The notes under the pieces were generated by a model. The model did not search any database and was not told the origin of the DNA. It saw only the letters and a list, made by a program, of their open reading frames with translations. A program made the translations under genes and the position numbers. A DNA stretch of 64,000 nt from Streptomyces sp. CNQ-509 (GTDB taxonomy: Bacteria; Actinomycetota; Actinomycetes; Streptomycetales; Streptomycetaceae): contig NZ_CP011492.1 in assembly GCF_001011035.1 (NCBI RefSeq), positions 4,395,516 to 4,459,515 of the forward strand. The letters are read 5' to 3'. Shown here one piece after another: positions 25,752 through 33,912 of the stretch (position 1 is its first letter; the number at the start of each line of letters is the position of its first letter).

Positions 25752-26603
25752 CTACCGCGATCGGTGAGCGGCCGGCCGGACGGCGGTCGGTGTGGTGGCC
25801 GCGGCCGACTGGGTCATGTCGTGTGCGGTGGCATCCAGGTCCAGTTGCAGGGCGTGGATACGGCGCGCGATCAGCTCCAGGCGATGTGCCGTACCGGTGC
25901 CGGCGGCGGTCGGCTGGCGGGTGATCCGCTGGGCGGTGTGTTCCACGAGGCCGCGCACCGCGGCCAGAGGACCGGACTGTTCGTCGGCGAGCTGGGTGAG
26001 CACGGCAGCGAGCTGCTTCTGCGCCGTGGGCACAGGGCGGTTGCCGGCCCGGGTCCTGGGGGTGTCGTAGACGGGGATGAGCCGCAGGTCCGCCTCGATG
26101 CGCCGGGCCTCGTCCGCAAGGCGACGCTCGGTGTCGGCGGGCGGGTTGTACCAGGCTCCGCCGTGCCGGATGAGGTTGGCGATCAGGTCCAGCCGTCCTG
26201 GCCGGGCCTGGAGGGCGACCCACCGGCACTCCCGTGCCTGCGGGCTGCCGGGGATTTCGATGCCGGCGGCGCGGGCGAAGCGGTGGGCGACTTCGGCCCA
26301 CTCGGGGCCGGTGAGGGTCCGGTCTTCTCGGGCGAGCGTGATCTCGAAGTGGAAGATGGCGTGGCGGTCGCCGTACCGGCTGGCGGCGTACGGGTGGTCC
26401 GCGTAGGGGTCTTCGAGGTGCTCGGCCCACTGCGCGGACGTCCACGTCCGCTGCTCGTCGTCGTGCGTGGAGTCGTCGAGGCCCGGCCAGTAGGCGACGA
26501 CGGTGTGCTCGTTGAGCCCGTCCTCGGGCGATACCGGCCGCCCCAGGGCCTGGGTGAAGGGCTCGATCGCGGTGTGGGTGCGCTGGTGGACGCGGGGGAT
26601 CAC
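25752..26603 (-). CDS. Relaxase-like (MobA-type) protein with degenerate catalytic site
   Basis: GTG overlapping the upstream stop gives 283 aa. The first ~190 residues follow the actinobacterial MobA-type relaxase: IPRVHQRTHT, NEHTVVAYW (31-39), IFHFEITLAREDRTLTGPEW (83-102), ECRWVAL (125-131) and RLADEARRIEADLRLI. In active members the strand after CRWVAV reads RHADDHIHI; here residues 132-141 read QARPGRLDLI, so all three metal-binding His are gone, and no tyrosine stands where the N-terminal one is expected. It is probably a non-cleaving paralogue, perhaps an oriT-binding accessory or regulator. The homology is read by eye. Confidence 0.6.
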   Translation of the reverse strand: MIPRVHQRTHTAIEPFTQALGRPVSPEDGLNEHTVVAYWPGLDDSTHDDEQRTWTSAQWAEHLEDPYADHPYAASRYGDRHAIFHFEITLAREDRTLTGPEWAEVAHRFARAAGIEIPGSPQARECRWVALQARPGRLDLIANLIRHGGAWYNPPADTERRLADEARRIEADLRLIPVYDTPRTRAGNRPVPTAQKQLAAVLTQLADEQSGPLAAVRGLVEHTAQRITRQPTAAGTGTAHRLELIARRIHALQLDLDATAHDMTQSAAATTPTAVRPAAHRSR

Positions 26604-27028
26604 CTGCCGCTCTGCTTGTCCGCGATGTGGATCAGGTAGTTGAGGGCGTTGATCGTGTACCAGCCGCAGTCGATGATGTCGCCGCTGTCGGCGAACTTGG
26701 GCAGGAAGCGGTCTTCCATGGCCCGCAGGTGGATCAGGCAGTCCGGGCAGCGGCGCGAGAGGTGCACGAGGTAGCGGGGGTGCGCGGTGATGTAGGACTG
26801 CGCGCCGCCGGTCGCGGTGCGCAGCCGCCATCCGTTCTCCTCGGTCGGGGTGTGCCACGACGGGGCGACCACCCGCATCGCATCTCCCCACAGCTCACCG
26901 CCGGCGACGCCTTTCAGGACGACGACGGTTTCCCCGGCACGGAAGTGCTGTGCGGTGATGTCCCGGTCGGGCGTGAGTGGGTCCGGCGTCGGGGCGAGTA
27001 CCGGGGTGGGCGACGGGGGCAGTGGCAT
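26600..27028 (-). CDS. Hypothetical protein with CxxC pair
   Basis: ATG at 27028, with GGAGG about 8 nt upstream, gives 142 aa. It contains GETVVVLKGVAGGELWGDAM, RYLVHLSRRCPDCLIHLRAM and SGDIIDCGWYTINALNYLIH. The CPDC pair alone does not define a zinc finger. It is the first gene after the 52-bp palindromic element and is coupled to the relaxase-like gene, so the operator probably controls both. Confidence 0.6.
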   Translation of the reverse strand: MPLPPSPTPVLAPTPDPLTPDRDITAQHFRAGETVVVLKGVAGGELWGDAMRVVAPSWHTPTEENGWRLRTATGGAQSYITAHPRYLVHLSRRCPDCLIHLRAMEDRFLPKFADSGDIIDCGWYTINALNYLIHIADKQSGR

Positions 27029-27070
27029 GCGGTTCCCTCCAAGTTGGTCCGGCAGGACGGGAGGATCAAT

Positions 27071-27122
27071 GGTCCGGAGATTCGCCGGTTTGCCTAACCG
27101 GCGATCACCGGCTATGTTCCGC
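27071..27122 (-). promoter_or_regulatory. 52-bp palindromic operator/promoter element, copy 1
   Basis: The core palindrome CGCCGGTT / AACCGGCG (27083-27090 and 27096-27103) has a 5-nt spacer. It lies inside a 52-nt block that, reverse complemented, matches 50001-50052 at 47 of 52 positions. It is 43 nt upstream of the ATG at 27028. A dyad this long directly before a gene suggests a repressor-binding site; no regulator is identified. Confidence 0.7.
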
Positions 27123-27127
27123 CGCGC

Positions 27128-27682
27128 TCAGCGGAACGGGTTCTCCGTCCCGCGGTCGTCCTCGCCTGCAGCGTCGAGGAGTTCGGGCAGGTCACAGCCG
27201 TCGGCGTCCCGCTGGTCGATCCACCACCCGGCACGGGTGATCGAGCGCGCCTTGTCCTCCACCTCTGCCCAGCCGGTCTCGTCCCAGGTGCCCTCGGCGA
27301 CCAGCGCGGTGTACGCCGCGGCCATCAGCTGGTGACGGGTGCGCTCGCCCCACGCCAGCGTCTTCTCCGGGCCTTCCAGCGGCGGCATGTCGAACCGGTG
27401 CGCCCAGTCGGCGGCGGCCTGCTGCTCGGCGGCGCGGCGGGCGGTGAGCCACTCCTGCCGGGAGGCGGTGTCGGCGCCGCGGGCTGCTTTCCAGCAGTCG
27501 GGGCAGTCCCGCTCGGCGAGCCAGCGGGCGAATCCCGCGCGCCGGTCGGCCGGGCGGTCGGACAGGTCGTGGACGACCTCGTGGGTGCAGGAGTGCTCGA
27601 CGGTCCAGTGCGTAGGGACCCCCGGGGAATTCCGTTTGACGGGCGTTACGTTCGAGGTGGGGCTGCTGGTCTGGGGCTTCAA
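27128..27682 (-). CDS. Hypothetical protein with putative Cys/His metal site
   Basis: The 184-aa product reads HWTVEHSCTHEVVHDLSDRP and WLAERDCPDCWKAARG in its N-terminal half, a possible zinc-binding arrangement, then EKTLAWGERTRHQLMAAAYT and ARSITRAGWWIDQRDADG. This looks like a plasmid protein family seen in Streptomyces. It ends just before the 52-bp element, so it lies on the far side of that operator and may use a different promoter. Confidence 0.6.
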   Translation of the reverse strand: MKPQTSSPTSNVTPVKRNSPGVPTHWTVEHSCTHEVVHDLSDRPADRRAGFARWLAERDCPDCWKAARGADTASRQEWLTARRAAEQQAAADWAHRFDMPPLEGPEKTLAWGERTRHQLMAAAYTALVAEGTWDETGWAEVEDKARSITRAGWWIDQRDADGCDLPELLDAAGEDDRGTENPFR

Positions 27683-27827
27683 ATCGAGTGCCTTACGTTG
27701 GCGGTTGGGGTGGTGGCCTGCGTCGTTGCGGAGGGTCGTGCATCAGATGCACGGTTCACGCGGCGCACGGAGGTGGTCTGGAGTGCTTGGCGGTGGTCTC
27801 GGGGGCGCTTCCGCCTTGTGCGTCGTC

Positions 27828-29624
27828 TCAGCGTGTCCTGCGGATGGCGTCTGTGGCCGCCGTGGCGATGGCGACGGGAGCGCTGGAGGGCTGGGGCAGG
27901 TGCAGCAAGGTAGTCCCCGGCAAGTGGTGGGACTTCGCGGTGAGGGTGAGCTGGAGTACGGCGCAGCCGGCGGTCGTGAGCTGCTTGACGCGGGTGACGG
28001 CTTGAGCGGTTTCGTCGGGGGTGTAGATGGCGTCGGTGACGATCACGAGGAGGCGGCCGGTGCCGGGGCGGCTGAGTTCGAGGCCGTGGTCGAGTGCTTC
28101 CAGGGCGTTGGCGAGGTTGTGACTGCTGCCGTTGGCACCGAACGTTGTCACGCGCTTCGGTGCTCGGTGGGTGGGCCGGGTCAATGCGGTCAGGTGCGTG
28201 TCGTAGGCGATGGTTGCGGTGAGGGAGTCGGGGTCGGTCAGGGCTGCTGCGCGTGCCACGATCCAGGCAGCGGACGCGACGGGCGCGCAGGCGGCACGCA
28301 TGGAGCCGGAGACGTCGACGGCGATGCCCACACGCAGCGGTGGGGTGGGGGAGTTCCGGCGGCGGGTGTGGGTGAACGGTTGTGCGGTGGGGACCGACCC
28401 GGCCGCGCGCTGAGCGTCGCGGGCGAGGGCCGCGCGCATGCTGAGGCGGCCGGGCGGGGTGGGGCTGGTGGTCCGCTCCTCGGTCCGCTCGCGGTAGGCG
28501 GCGGCACGCAGGGCGCGGCTCAGGCGCGCGGCGGCACTCTGCTCGGCGGCGGTGGGCCTGCGGGTGCCGGTGACCGGGGTGGCGTAGGGCGCCGGTGTGC
28601 CGTCGGGGGTGACGGTGGCGCCGCGGGCGTTGAAGACGCTCTGGGCGGTGGCGGCGGCCTGGCGTCGCCGACTGGCCTGCTGGGCACGGTCGTTGGCCTG
28701 TGCCCTTGACCGGGTGGCTATGGCGTTGGTCGCTGCGGCCTGTGCCGCGAGGTCGGCGGCGTCGGTGGCTGCCGTGTTGTCCATGACGACGCCCACGGCG
28801 CCCGAAAGTAGATCGGTGAGGTTCTCCGGCACGGGCAGGGCGGGGGCCGAGGTGTCCAGAGCGTCGCACCATTCTTTCGCGTGCGCGAGCATGGTCGTGG
28901 CGTCGTGGTCGGCGCACTGGTGGGCTGCGGTCCAGATGCGGGTGAGGGTGGCCAGCAGGGCGGCGCCCAGCACCTTTTCGCACAGATCGGCGACGGCCCG
29001 GGTCTCGCCGGCGTCCAGGATGCCGACGTCACGGCGGCCGAGGACCAGGGCCGCCACGGCGGCGGCGTGCTCGATGCCCTTCAGGGTGGGGTGGGCGATG
29101 TCGGGCATGACCAGGGTTCGGGCACTGGTGCGCAGGTACGTGCGGTCCGTGGGCCGCGTGATCAGGTGTGCGCCTTCGACACGGCTCTCCTCCAGCAGGA
29201 GGGCGGTCTCGACGACACGGGGGTTCGCTCCGGCAGGCGCCGTCCAGGTCCAGTCGGAGTGGGCCGCGTGCGCGGCCTCGTGGACGAACACTCCCCAGGC
29301 GGCGGGATACCGGTCCTCGTCGCCCACGATCCGCGGATGGATCTCGTGGGGCTTAAGCGGGGCGAACAGGCCGGCGTCGACCTCGACCTCGCCCAGAGTG
29401 GGGAAGAACGCGGCCGGTGCGCCGCTGCGCGTGCCGGGGCGGCAGGTGACCAGGAGGTCCTGGCGGCCGGAGAGGGCGACCAGCCGGTCGCCGAGTTCGG
29501 CTCCTACGCGCAGCCACGCGGCCGGGGAGGTGCGGGGTTGCGCGGGCGGGGCGCCGTCGTCGTCCCATCGCGCGAGGTCGGCGTCGTCGTCCAGCCTGGA
29601 CTGGACGTGGTGGTGGGCGCTCAC
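27828..29624 (-). CDS. VWA-domain protein with N-terminal HExxH motif
   Basis: The 598-aa product has an N-terminal region with HEAAHAAH (115-122), an HExxH zinc-peptidase-like signature, a central helical, Ala-rich region, and a C-terminal von Willebrand A domain with the MIDAS motif DVSGSM (437-442) and VIVTDA. Its ATG overlaps the stop of the MoxR ATPase gene (ATGA). MoxR-VWA pairs act as chaperone or metal-insertion machines. Here a peptidase-like domain is fused to the VWA, so the pair may activate or process a protein; the client is unknown. Confidence 0.8.
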   Translation of the reverse strand: MSAHHHVQSRLDDDADLARWDDDGAPPAQPRTSPAAWLRVGAELGDRLVALSGRQDLLVTCRPGTRSGAPAAFFPTLGEVEVDAGLFAPLKPHEIHPRIVGDEDRYPAAWGVFVHEAAHAAHSDWTWTAPAGANPRVVETALLLEESRVEGAHLITRPTDRTYLRTSARTLVMPDIAHPTLKGIEHAAAVAALVLGRRDVGILDAGETRAVADLCEKVLGAALLATLTRIWTAAHQCADHDATTMLAHAKEWCDALDTSAPALPVPENLTDLLSGAVGVVMDNTAATDAADLAAQAAATNAIATRSRAQANDRAQQASRRRQAAATAQSVFNARGATVTPDGTPAPYATPVTGTRRPTAAEQSAAARLSRALRAAAYRERTEERTTSPTPPGRLSMRAALARDAQRAAGSVPTAQPFTHTRRRNSPTPPLRVGIAVDVSGSMRAACAPVASAAWIVARAAALTDPDSLTATIAYDTHLTALTRPTHRAPKRVTTFGANGSSHNLANALEALDHGLELSRPGTGRLLVIVTDAIYTPDETAQAVTRVKQLTTAGCAVLQLTLTAKSHHLPGTTLLHLPQPSSAPVAIATAATDAIRRTR

Positions 29625-30823
29625 CGCGAGCGGCCCCGGAGTGTGGAGCCGGTGCTCGGGGGCTTCCGGGCGGCCGAGGCGGGGAGCTGCTTGCCGAGAG
29701 TGAGGGGCGCGATCTTCTTAACGCCGACGGCCTTGATGACGGCGTCGGCGACGGCGTCGCGATCCTCCTCTGGGGCGATGCCGACGAGGTTCGCGAGCGC
29801 GGCTTTGGTGCCCAGGACGGCCTCGGTCTTCTGGTAGCTGAGCAGTTCGCGCAGCTGGGGGGCCCAGCCCAGCTCGCCGATTTCGACTTGGTGGGCGAGG
29901 TGTCGGGCGACCCGGACCACCCGGGCATCGATCCTCAGCGCCAGGGCGAGGTCGTAGTCCGTGCCGATCTGGATTTGCACGCTGAACCGGCTCGCGAGCG
30001 CCTCCGTCAACACCGCGCCGTGGACGCCGGGATTGTGGCCAGCCACTACGTAGAAGCCCGGCTCGGCCTTGATGGTCTCGCCCTTGTGGGCCTTGACCTG
30101 GATCTGCCTGCGCCCGTCCATCGCGGGATACAGCGCCGCCAGGACCTTCGGTGAGATCAAGGTGGCATCGTCGATCAGCAGGGCGCGGCCCTGGGTCATC
30201 GCGGTGACCAGCGGACCGTACTGGAAGACGTAGGCTCCCGCGTCGTCCTGTGTGTACTCGCCGATCAAGTCGCCGACTGTGGTGTCGCCGTCACCGGCGA
30301 CGGTGAGCAGGTCCGGGAACGCCGCCTCGACCAGACTCGTCTTGCCGGTGCCCGGAGGGCCGTAGAGCAGCACCGGCACGTCGGCGTCGCGCAGCCGATT
30401 CAGAGCTTCGACGTCGGGCAGATCGGCCAGCTCCCGGGGGTGGTAGAGCTGGCCCCCCGCGCGGCGGATCGGGCCGGTCTGCCTGGGCGTGGCTGCTGGG
30501 GGAATGGTCGTGCGGGCCGTGGCCGCCCGGGCGCGGGGAGAGTGGGTGCCCGGTGGGCTGATCACAGCGGTCTGCGCGGCTGCGGCGGTTTTCGCGTTCG
30601 CGCGGAACTCCGGTTGTCCGGTACCGCCTTGGTCGGCCTCGCCGCGTCGCACCAGGGTGAGGGCGGCGTTGCGGACGGCGCCGTGGGAGTGGCCCAGCTG
30701 CCTGGCCATGTCCCCGATGGTGAGTGCGTCCGCCGGCCGGTCGGCCAGCAGTCGGGCCACCTTGGCCCGTAGTTCGCCGCCCTTGGTGCGCGCCGGACTT
30801 CTAGGCGTTCCGGGTGTGGTCAA
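29621..30823 (-). CDS. MoxR-type AAA+ ATPase with N-terminal HTH
   Basis: The 400-aa protein carries Walker A GPPGTGKT (155-162), Walker B ALLIDDATLISPKV and the MoxR-like FYVVAGHNPGVHGAVLTEAL segment. The first 70 residues contain a winged-helix-like LTIGDMARQLGHSHGAVRNA, unusual for MoxR proteins, which may tie it to DNA or to autoregulation. Translationally coupled to the VWA partner. It would remodel substrates using ATP in the cytoplasm. Confidence 0.85.
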   Translation of the reverse strand: MTTPGTPRSPARTKGGELRAKVARLLADRPADALTIGDMARQLGHSHGAVRNAALTLVRRGEADQGGTGQPEFRANAKTAAAAQTAVISPPGTHSPRARAATARTTIPPAATPRQTGPIRRAGGQLYHPRELADLPDVEALNRLRDADVPVLLYGPPGTGKTSLVEAAFPDLLTVAGDGDTTVGDLIGEYTQDDAGAYVFQYGPLVTAMTQGRALLIDDATLISPKVLAALYPAMDGRRQIQVKAHKGETIKAEPGFYVVAGHNPGVHGAVLTEALASRFSVQIQIGTDYDLALALRIDARVVRVARHLAHQVEIGELGWAPQLRELLSYQKTEAVLGTKAALANLVGIAPEEDRDAVADAVIKAVGVKKIAPLTLGKQLPASAARKPPSTGSTLRGRSR

Positions 30824-31080
30824 AAACGAGGCCCCTTCAACAGGTGCGGGTGCGGGCGGGGTTGGCGATGCGCTGGAGAGGCTGGCCGCCCCCGGTGCGG
30901 AGCACGGACTGTGCCGACATCGGCGACCGGGCCAACCGGGGCGTACCGTCGGCGCTCACCGGCCGGCCGAGGGCTCGGTACAGGTGCAGGGGATGGCCGG
31001 CGACTAGGGCGCGTATTGTGTCGTGATCAATCTGCGGGGTTTGCCTTCGCGGCAGGGCCTGGACCGGTAGACCTTCCTGG

Positions 31081-31578
31081 GTGACGCGAGTGCAACTGAC
31101 GGATGCGGAGTGGGAGTTCATCGCGCCGTATCTGCCGATCGGCGAGTACGGCCCGTACCCCGAGCGGCTGCGGCAGCAGTTCGAGGGCGTGATCTGGCGG
31201 TTCAAGACGGGCGGGCAGTGGCGGGAGATGCCGGTGGAGTTCGGCGCCTGGTCGACCGTCCACAACCGCTTCCGGCAGTGGCGTGACGCCGGGGTCTTCG
31301 ATGCCCTGCTGGAGGGCCTGATCGCGGAAGCCGCGAAGCGGGGTGAGGTAGACCTGTCCCTGGTCAGCATCGACTCCACCACGGCGCGGGCCCACCACGA
31401 CGCTGCCGGGATGCACCTGGACGAGGGCGTCCTCACCGCTTTGGAGAAGGCTGCCACCGAGGCGGAGAAGGCCAGGTCAAGGGGGGCGGCTGCGGCGAAC
31501 AAACCGGGCAGGAGGCCGGAGGCGGTCCCGAGCGGGAAGAACGACGGCGCATCCGGCGCCGACGCAGACTCCGGCTGA
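31081..31578 (+). CDS. IS5-family transposase, OrfA
   Basis: GTG or ATG near 31081 starts the N-terminal part of an IS5/IS427 transposase: QLTDAEWEFIAPYLPIGEYG, LRQQFEGVIWRFKTGGQWRE and LSLVSIDSTTARAHHDAAGM. The DSTT segment holds the first catalytic Asp of the DDE triad. A run AAGGGGGG near 31480 is a plausible -1 slip site joining it to OrfB; without slipping the frame ends at 31578. Confidence 0.85.
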   Translation: MTRVQLTDAEWEFIAPYLPIGEYGPYPERLRQQFEGVIWRFKTGGQWREMPVEFGAWSTVHNRFRQWRDAGVFDALLEGLIAEAAKRGEVDLSLVSIDSTTARAHHDAAGMHLDEGVLTALEKAATEAEKARSRGAAAANKPGRRPEAVPSGKNDGASGADADSG

Positions 31579-32084
31579 AGGCCGCTCTGCTCGGACGCTC
31601 CAGGGGCGGACAGACCAGCAAGATCCATGTCGCCGGCGACCGGAAGTGCCGCCCACTGGCGTTCATCCTGACCGCGGGACAGGCCGCCGACAGCCCGCAG
31701 TTCATCCCCGTGCTCAAGAAGGTACGGGTCCGCGGGCCCGTCGGCCGTCCCCGCACCCGGCCCGGCGCAGTCGCCGCGGACAAGGCGTACTCGTCTCGCG
31801 GAAACCGCGCCCACCTGCGCAAACGCCGCATCCAGGCGGTCATCCCGGAGAAGAAGGACCAGGCCGCCAACCGGAAGAAGAAGGGCTCCGCAGGAGGCCG
31901 GCCCCTCAGCCACGACGCCGACCTCTACAAGGAGCGGAACACCGTCGAACGCCTGATCAACAAGCTCAAGGCATGGCGAGGCATCGCCACTCGATACGAC
32001 AAGTCACCCGCAAGCTACCTCGCCGGACTCCACCTGCGCGCCTCGGTGATCTGGCTCAAGGATCTCACCCGGACCACCTGTTGA
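31500..32084 (+). CDS. IS5-family transposase, OrfB
   Basis: The -1 frame relative to OrfA reads RRRRLRLKAALLGRSRGGQT, KIHVAGDRKCRPLAFILTAG, AVAADKAYSSRGNRAHLRKR and KERNTVERLINKLKAWRGIA, holding the second Asp (DKAYSS) and Glu (NTVERL) of the catalytic triad. It is probably made only as an OrfA-OrfB fusion, since the first ATG (31710) lies inside the domain. The boundary given at 31500 is approximate. Confidence 0.8.
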   Translation, partial: QTGQEAGGGPEREERRRIRRRRRLRLKAALLGRSRGGQTSKIHVAGDRKCRPLAFILTAGQAADSPQFIPVLKKVRVRGPVGRPRTRPGAVAADKAYSSRGNRAHLRKRRIQAVIPEKKDQAANRKKKGSAGGRPLSHDADLYKERNTVERLINKLKAWRGIATRYDKSPASYLAGLHLRASVIWLKDLTRTTC

Positions 32085-32355
32085 TCACAACCAAATACGC
32101 GCCCTAGCAGCTCGCTGGCTGCCGAGCAGGCCCGTGCGTCCGCTGGGTACCGGGTTCCGTCGCCCGGCAGGCGCAGCCTGGCGTCTCTTCGAAGCCGGCC
32201 TGGAGCAGGATCCGCCGGGCGGCGGCGTTGTAGCCGGTGGTGGTGATCTCGCCGGTGATGGTGTGCCGGATCGTCATGAACGGCTCTGCTGGTGCTTCGG
32301 GCAAGGCGGCTCTCCTATCGGTGGTGGCGGGAAAGCGGTGGGGTGGCCCCCGGGG

Positions 32356-33621
32356 TCACCGGGCACGGTGACGGCCCCGCGCGGGGCGGCGGTGCCGGCC
32401 GCGGCGGGGCCGGTCGCAGGCGGTCGCGAGGCGGCGGCGGGCGGCCAGCAGAACGGTCAGCGCGAACGCGGCGCCGGCGGCGGGCAGGGCGGCGCCGGCG
32501 ATGGGCTGCTCGGCGAGGCGGCCGGCCAGGGCGGTGCCGGCGGAGGTGCCGGTGCCGATCGACAGCAGCAGCCATGCGTACGCCTCGCTGGTGCGGCCCG
32601 TGGGGGTGAGGGTGTCGGTTGTCACGAAGGCGCAGGCGATCACGACGGTCAAGAACGCACCCGGGAGCACGATCGCCGCCGTGGCCGCGTACGGGCCCGG
32701 CAGGGCGAACAGCGGCAGCCACCCCGCCAGGAACCCTCCGGTGGCGGCGATCAGCCGGCCGGTGGTGGTGCCGGGCCAGGTGCGGCGTCCGTAGATGAGG
32801 CCGCTGAGGAAGCTGCCGGCCGAGAACGCGGCAGGCAGGGTGCCCGACAGCATGCCCTGCTGGTGGCGCTCGGCCATGGCGATCGCCCACACGTTCATGG
32901 CGCCGATCGCGAACCCGATGCCGGTCAGGGCGACGAACAGCAGCACCAGGCCGGGGTTGGCCAGTCGCCGCGCCGTTTCGGCCGCCGGGCCGGCGGTGGT
33001 GGCCGGGCGCCAGCGGCGCGTCGGCGGCGCGGACGCGACGACGACGGCGCCGAGCAGGCCGAGCGCGGCGGTGGCGGCCAGCGCGAGGGCAGCGGAGTGG
33101 ACAGCGGTGAGGGCGGCGGCCAGCGGCGGGCCCACGATGTACAGCAGCCCTTGCGAGCCGGTGTCCAGCGCGAGCGCGGCATGCCGCAGACCGGGGTCGG
33201 GCAGCACACTCGGCCACAGCGCCCGCAGTCCTGTTTCCAGGGCGGGTGTGGTCAGGCCGGCGACCACGACGACCGCCGTGGCGGCGGCCGGCCCGCCGTA
33301 GGAGCCGGTCAGCGGCAGGGCTGCCAGGAGCGTGGAGTTGGCCAGCGCGGCCGGCAGGTGCACGGCGGGTTGGCCGTGGCGGTCCATCAGGCGGCCCTTG
33401 ACCGGCTGGGCCAGTGAGGCCGCGAGCCCGTACACGGCGCTGAGCAGCCCTGCGAAGGCGAGGCCGCCGTGGGCCGCGACCGCCCACCAGAGGATGGCGA
33501 CCGGCGCCATGCCGTTGGGCAGTCGGCCGACGAGGGTGGCGCCGAGGAGCCGGGCCACGTACGGGCTGCCTAGCACCGTGCCGTAGGTGATGCGCGGTGC
33601 AGCGGGTGTGGTCAAGGACAA
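32356..33621 (-). CDS. MFS transporter
   Basis: About 12 hydrophobic segments are visible, with the loop QPVKGRLMDRHGQPAVH after the second helix pair, as in major facilitator efflux proteins, and a second half opening with NPGLVLLFVALTGIGFAIGA. TTG at 33621 (or 33615) is the likely start, giving 421 aa. The open frame continues upstream into unrelated sequence. It may export a small molecule. A second, unrelated MFS gene lies at 52952-54184. Confidence 0.8.
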   Translation of the reverse strand: MSLTTPAAPRITYGTVLGSPYVARLLGATLVGRLPNGMAPVAILWWAVAAHGGLAFAGLLSAVYGLAASLAQPVKGRLMDRHGQPAVHLPAALANSTLLAALPLTGSYGGPAAATAVVVVAGLTTPALETGLRALWPSVLPDPGLRHAALALDTGSQGLLYIVGPPLAAALTAVHSAALALAATAALGLLGAVVVASAPPTRRWRPATTAGPAAETARRLANPGLVLLFVALTGIGFAIGAMNVWAIAMAERHQQGMLSGTLPAAFSAGSFLSGLIYGRRTWPGTTTGRLIAATGGFLAGWLPLFALPGPYAATAAIVLPGAFLTVVIACAFVTTDTLTPTGRTSEAYAWLLLSIGTGTSAGTALAGRLAEQPIAGAALPAAGAAFALTVLLAARRRLATACDRPRRGRHRRPARGRHRAR

Positions 33622-33908
33622 CAGGCGTTCTCTCGGCAGGGGTTCTAGCGGCGGGGCGCGGGCGCGGAGGCGGGCGCCGGTGCGGCCGGGGCGGTGGTCT
33701 GCACGGCTGGCCGCGGGCCGAGGTGCGGCTGGGGGGGTGCGGTGCGGCGGGAGCACCGCGACGGTGGCGGCGAGGTCCTCGGCTGCCTCGCGGACTTCGC
33801 CGGTCAGGAAGCCGAGCTGCCGGCCGGCGGCGGCAAGGCGGGCGGCGATCTCCCGGCCCCGCGCGGTCTGAAGCGCCGCGGCGAACCGGCTCGCGGGTAG
33901 CCCTCCGT
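33622..33908 (-). other. In-frame upstream extension resembling the tail of the 12876-14075 protein
   Basis: The MFS frame is open back to the lipoprotein stop codon and reads EIAARLAAAGRQLGFLTGEV and TVAVLPPHRTPP. The latter matches NANAVLPPHRTP near the C-terminus of the protein at 12876-14075. GGAGGG lies just after the preceding stop, but no ATG, GTG or TTG follows in reach. It could be a short paralogue with a damaged start, fused to the transporter frame. Confidence 0.4.
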
Positions 33909-33912
33909 GCGG

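Larger units (their letters stand above)
31008..32103. mobile_element. IS5-family (IS427-like) insertion sequence
   Basis: Imperfect inverted repeats both begin GGCGCGTATT and contain GTGATCAA (31008-31030 and 32081-32103). CTAG flanks each end (31004-31007 and 32104-32107), the 4-bp target duplication usual for this group. The element is 1096 bp with two overlapping-phase ORFs, as in IS427-type elements that use programmed -1 frameshifting. It looks intact. Confidence 0.88.
30838..32304 (-). pseudogene. Small hypothetical gene split by the IS5-family element
   Basis: The 5' part starts at TTG 32304 (GGAG 7 nt upstream) and reads MTIRHTITGEITTTGYNAAA and RILLQAGFEETP. Beyond the insertion the other flank reads ELLVAGHPLHLYRALGRPVS to a stop at 30838. 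Removing the IS and one CTAG joins the two flanks, but only after a further one-base shift near 32180 (…ETP to LRLPGDGTRYPADARACSAA). The gene thus has two lesions. Function unknown. Confidence 0.6.
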
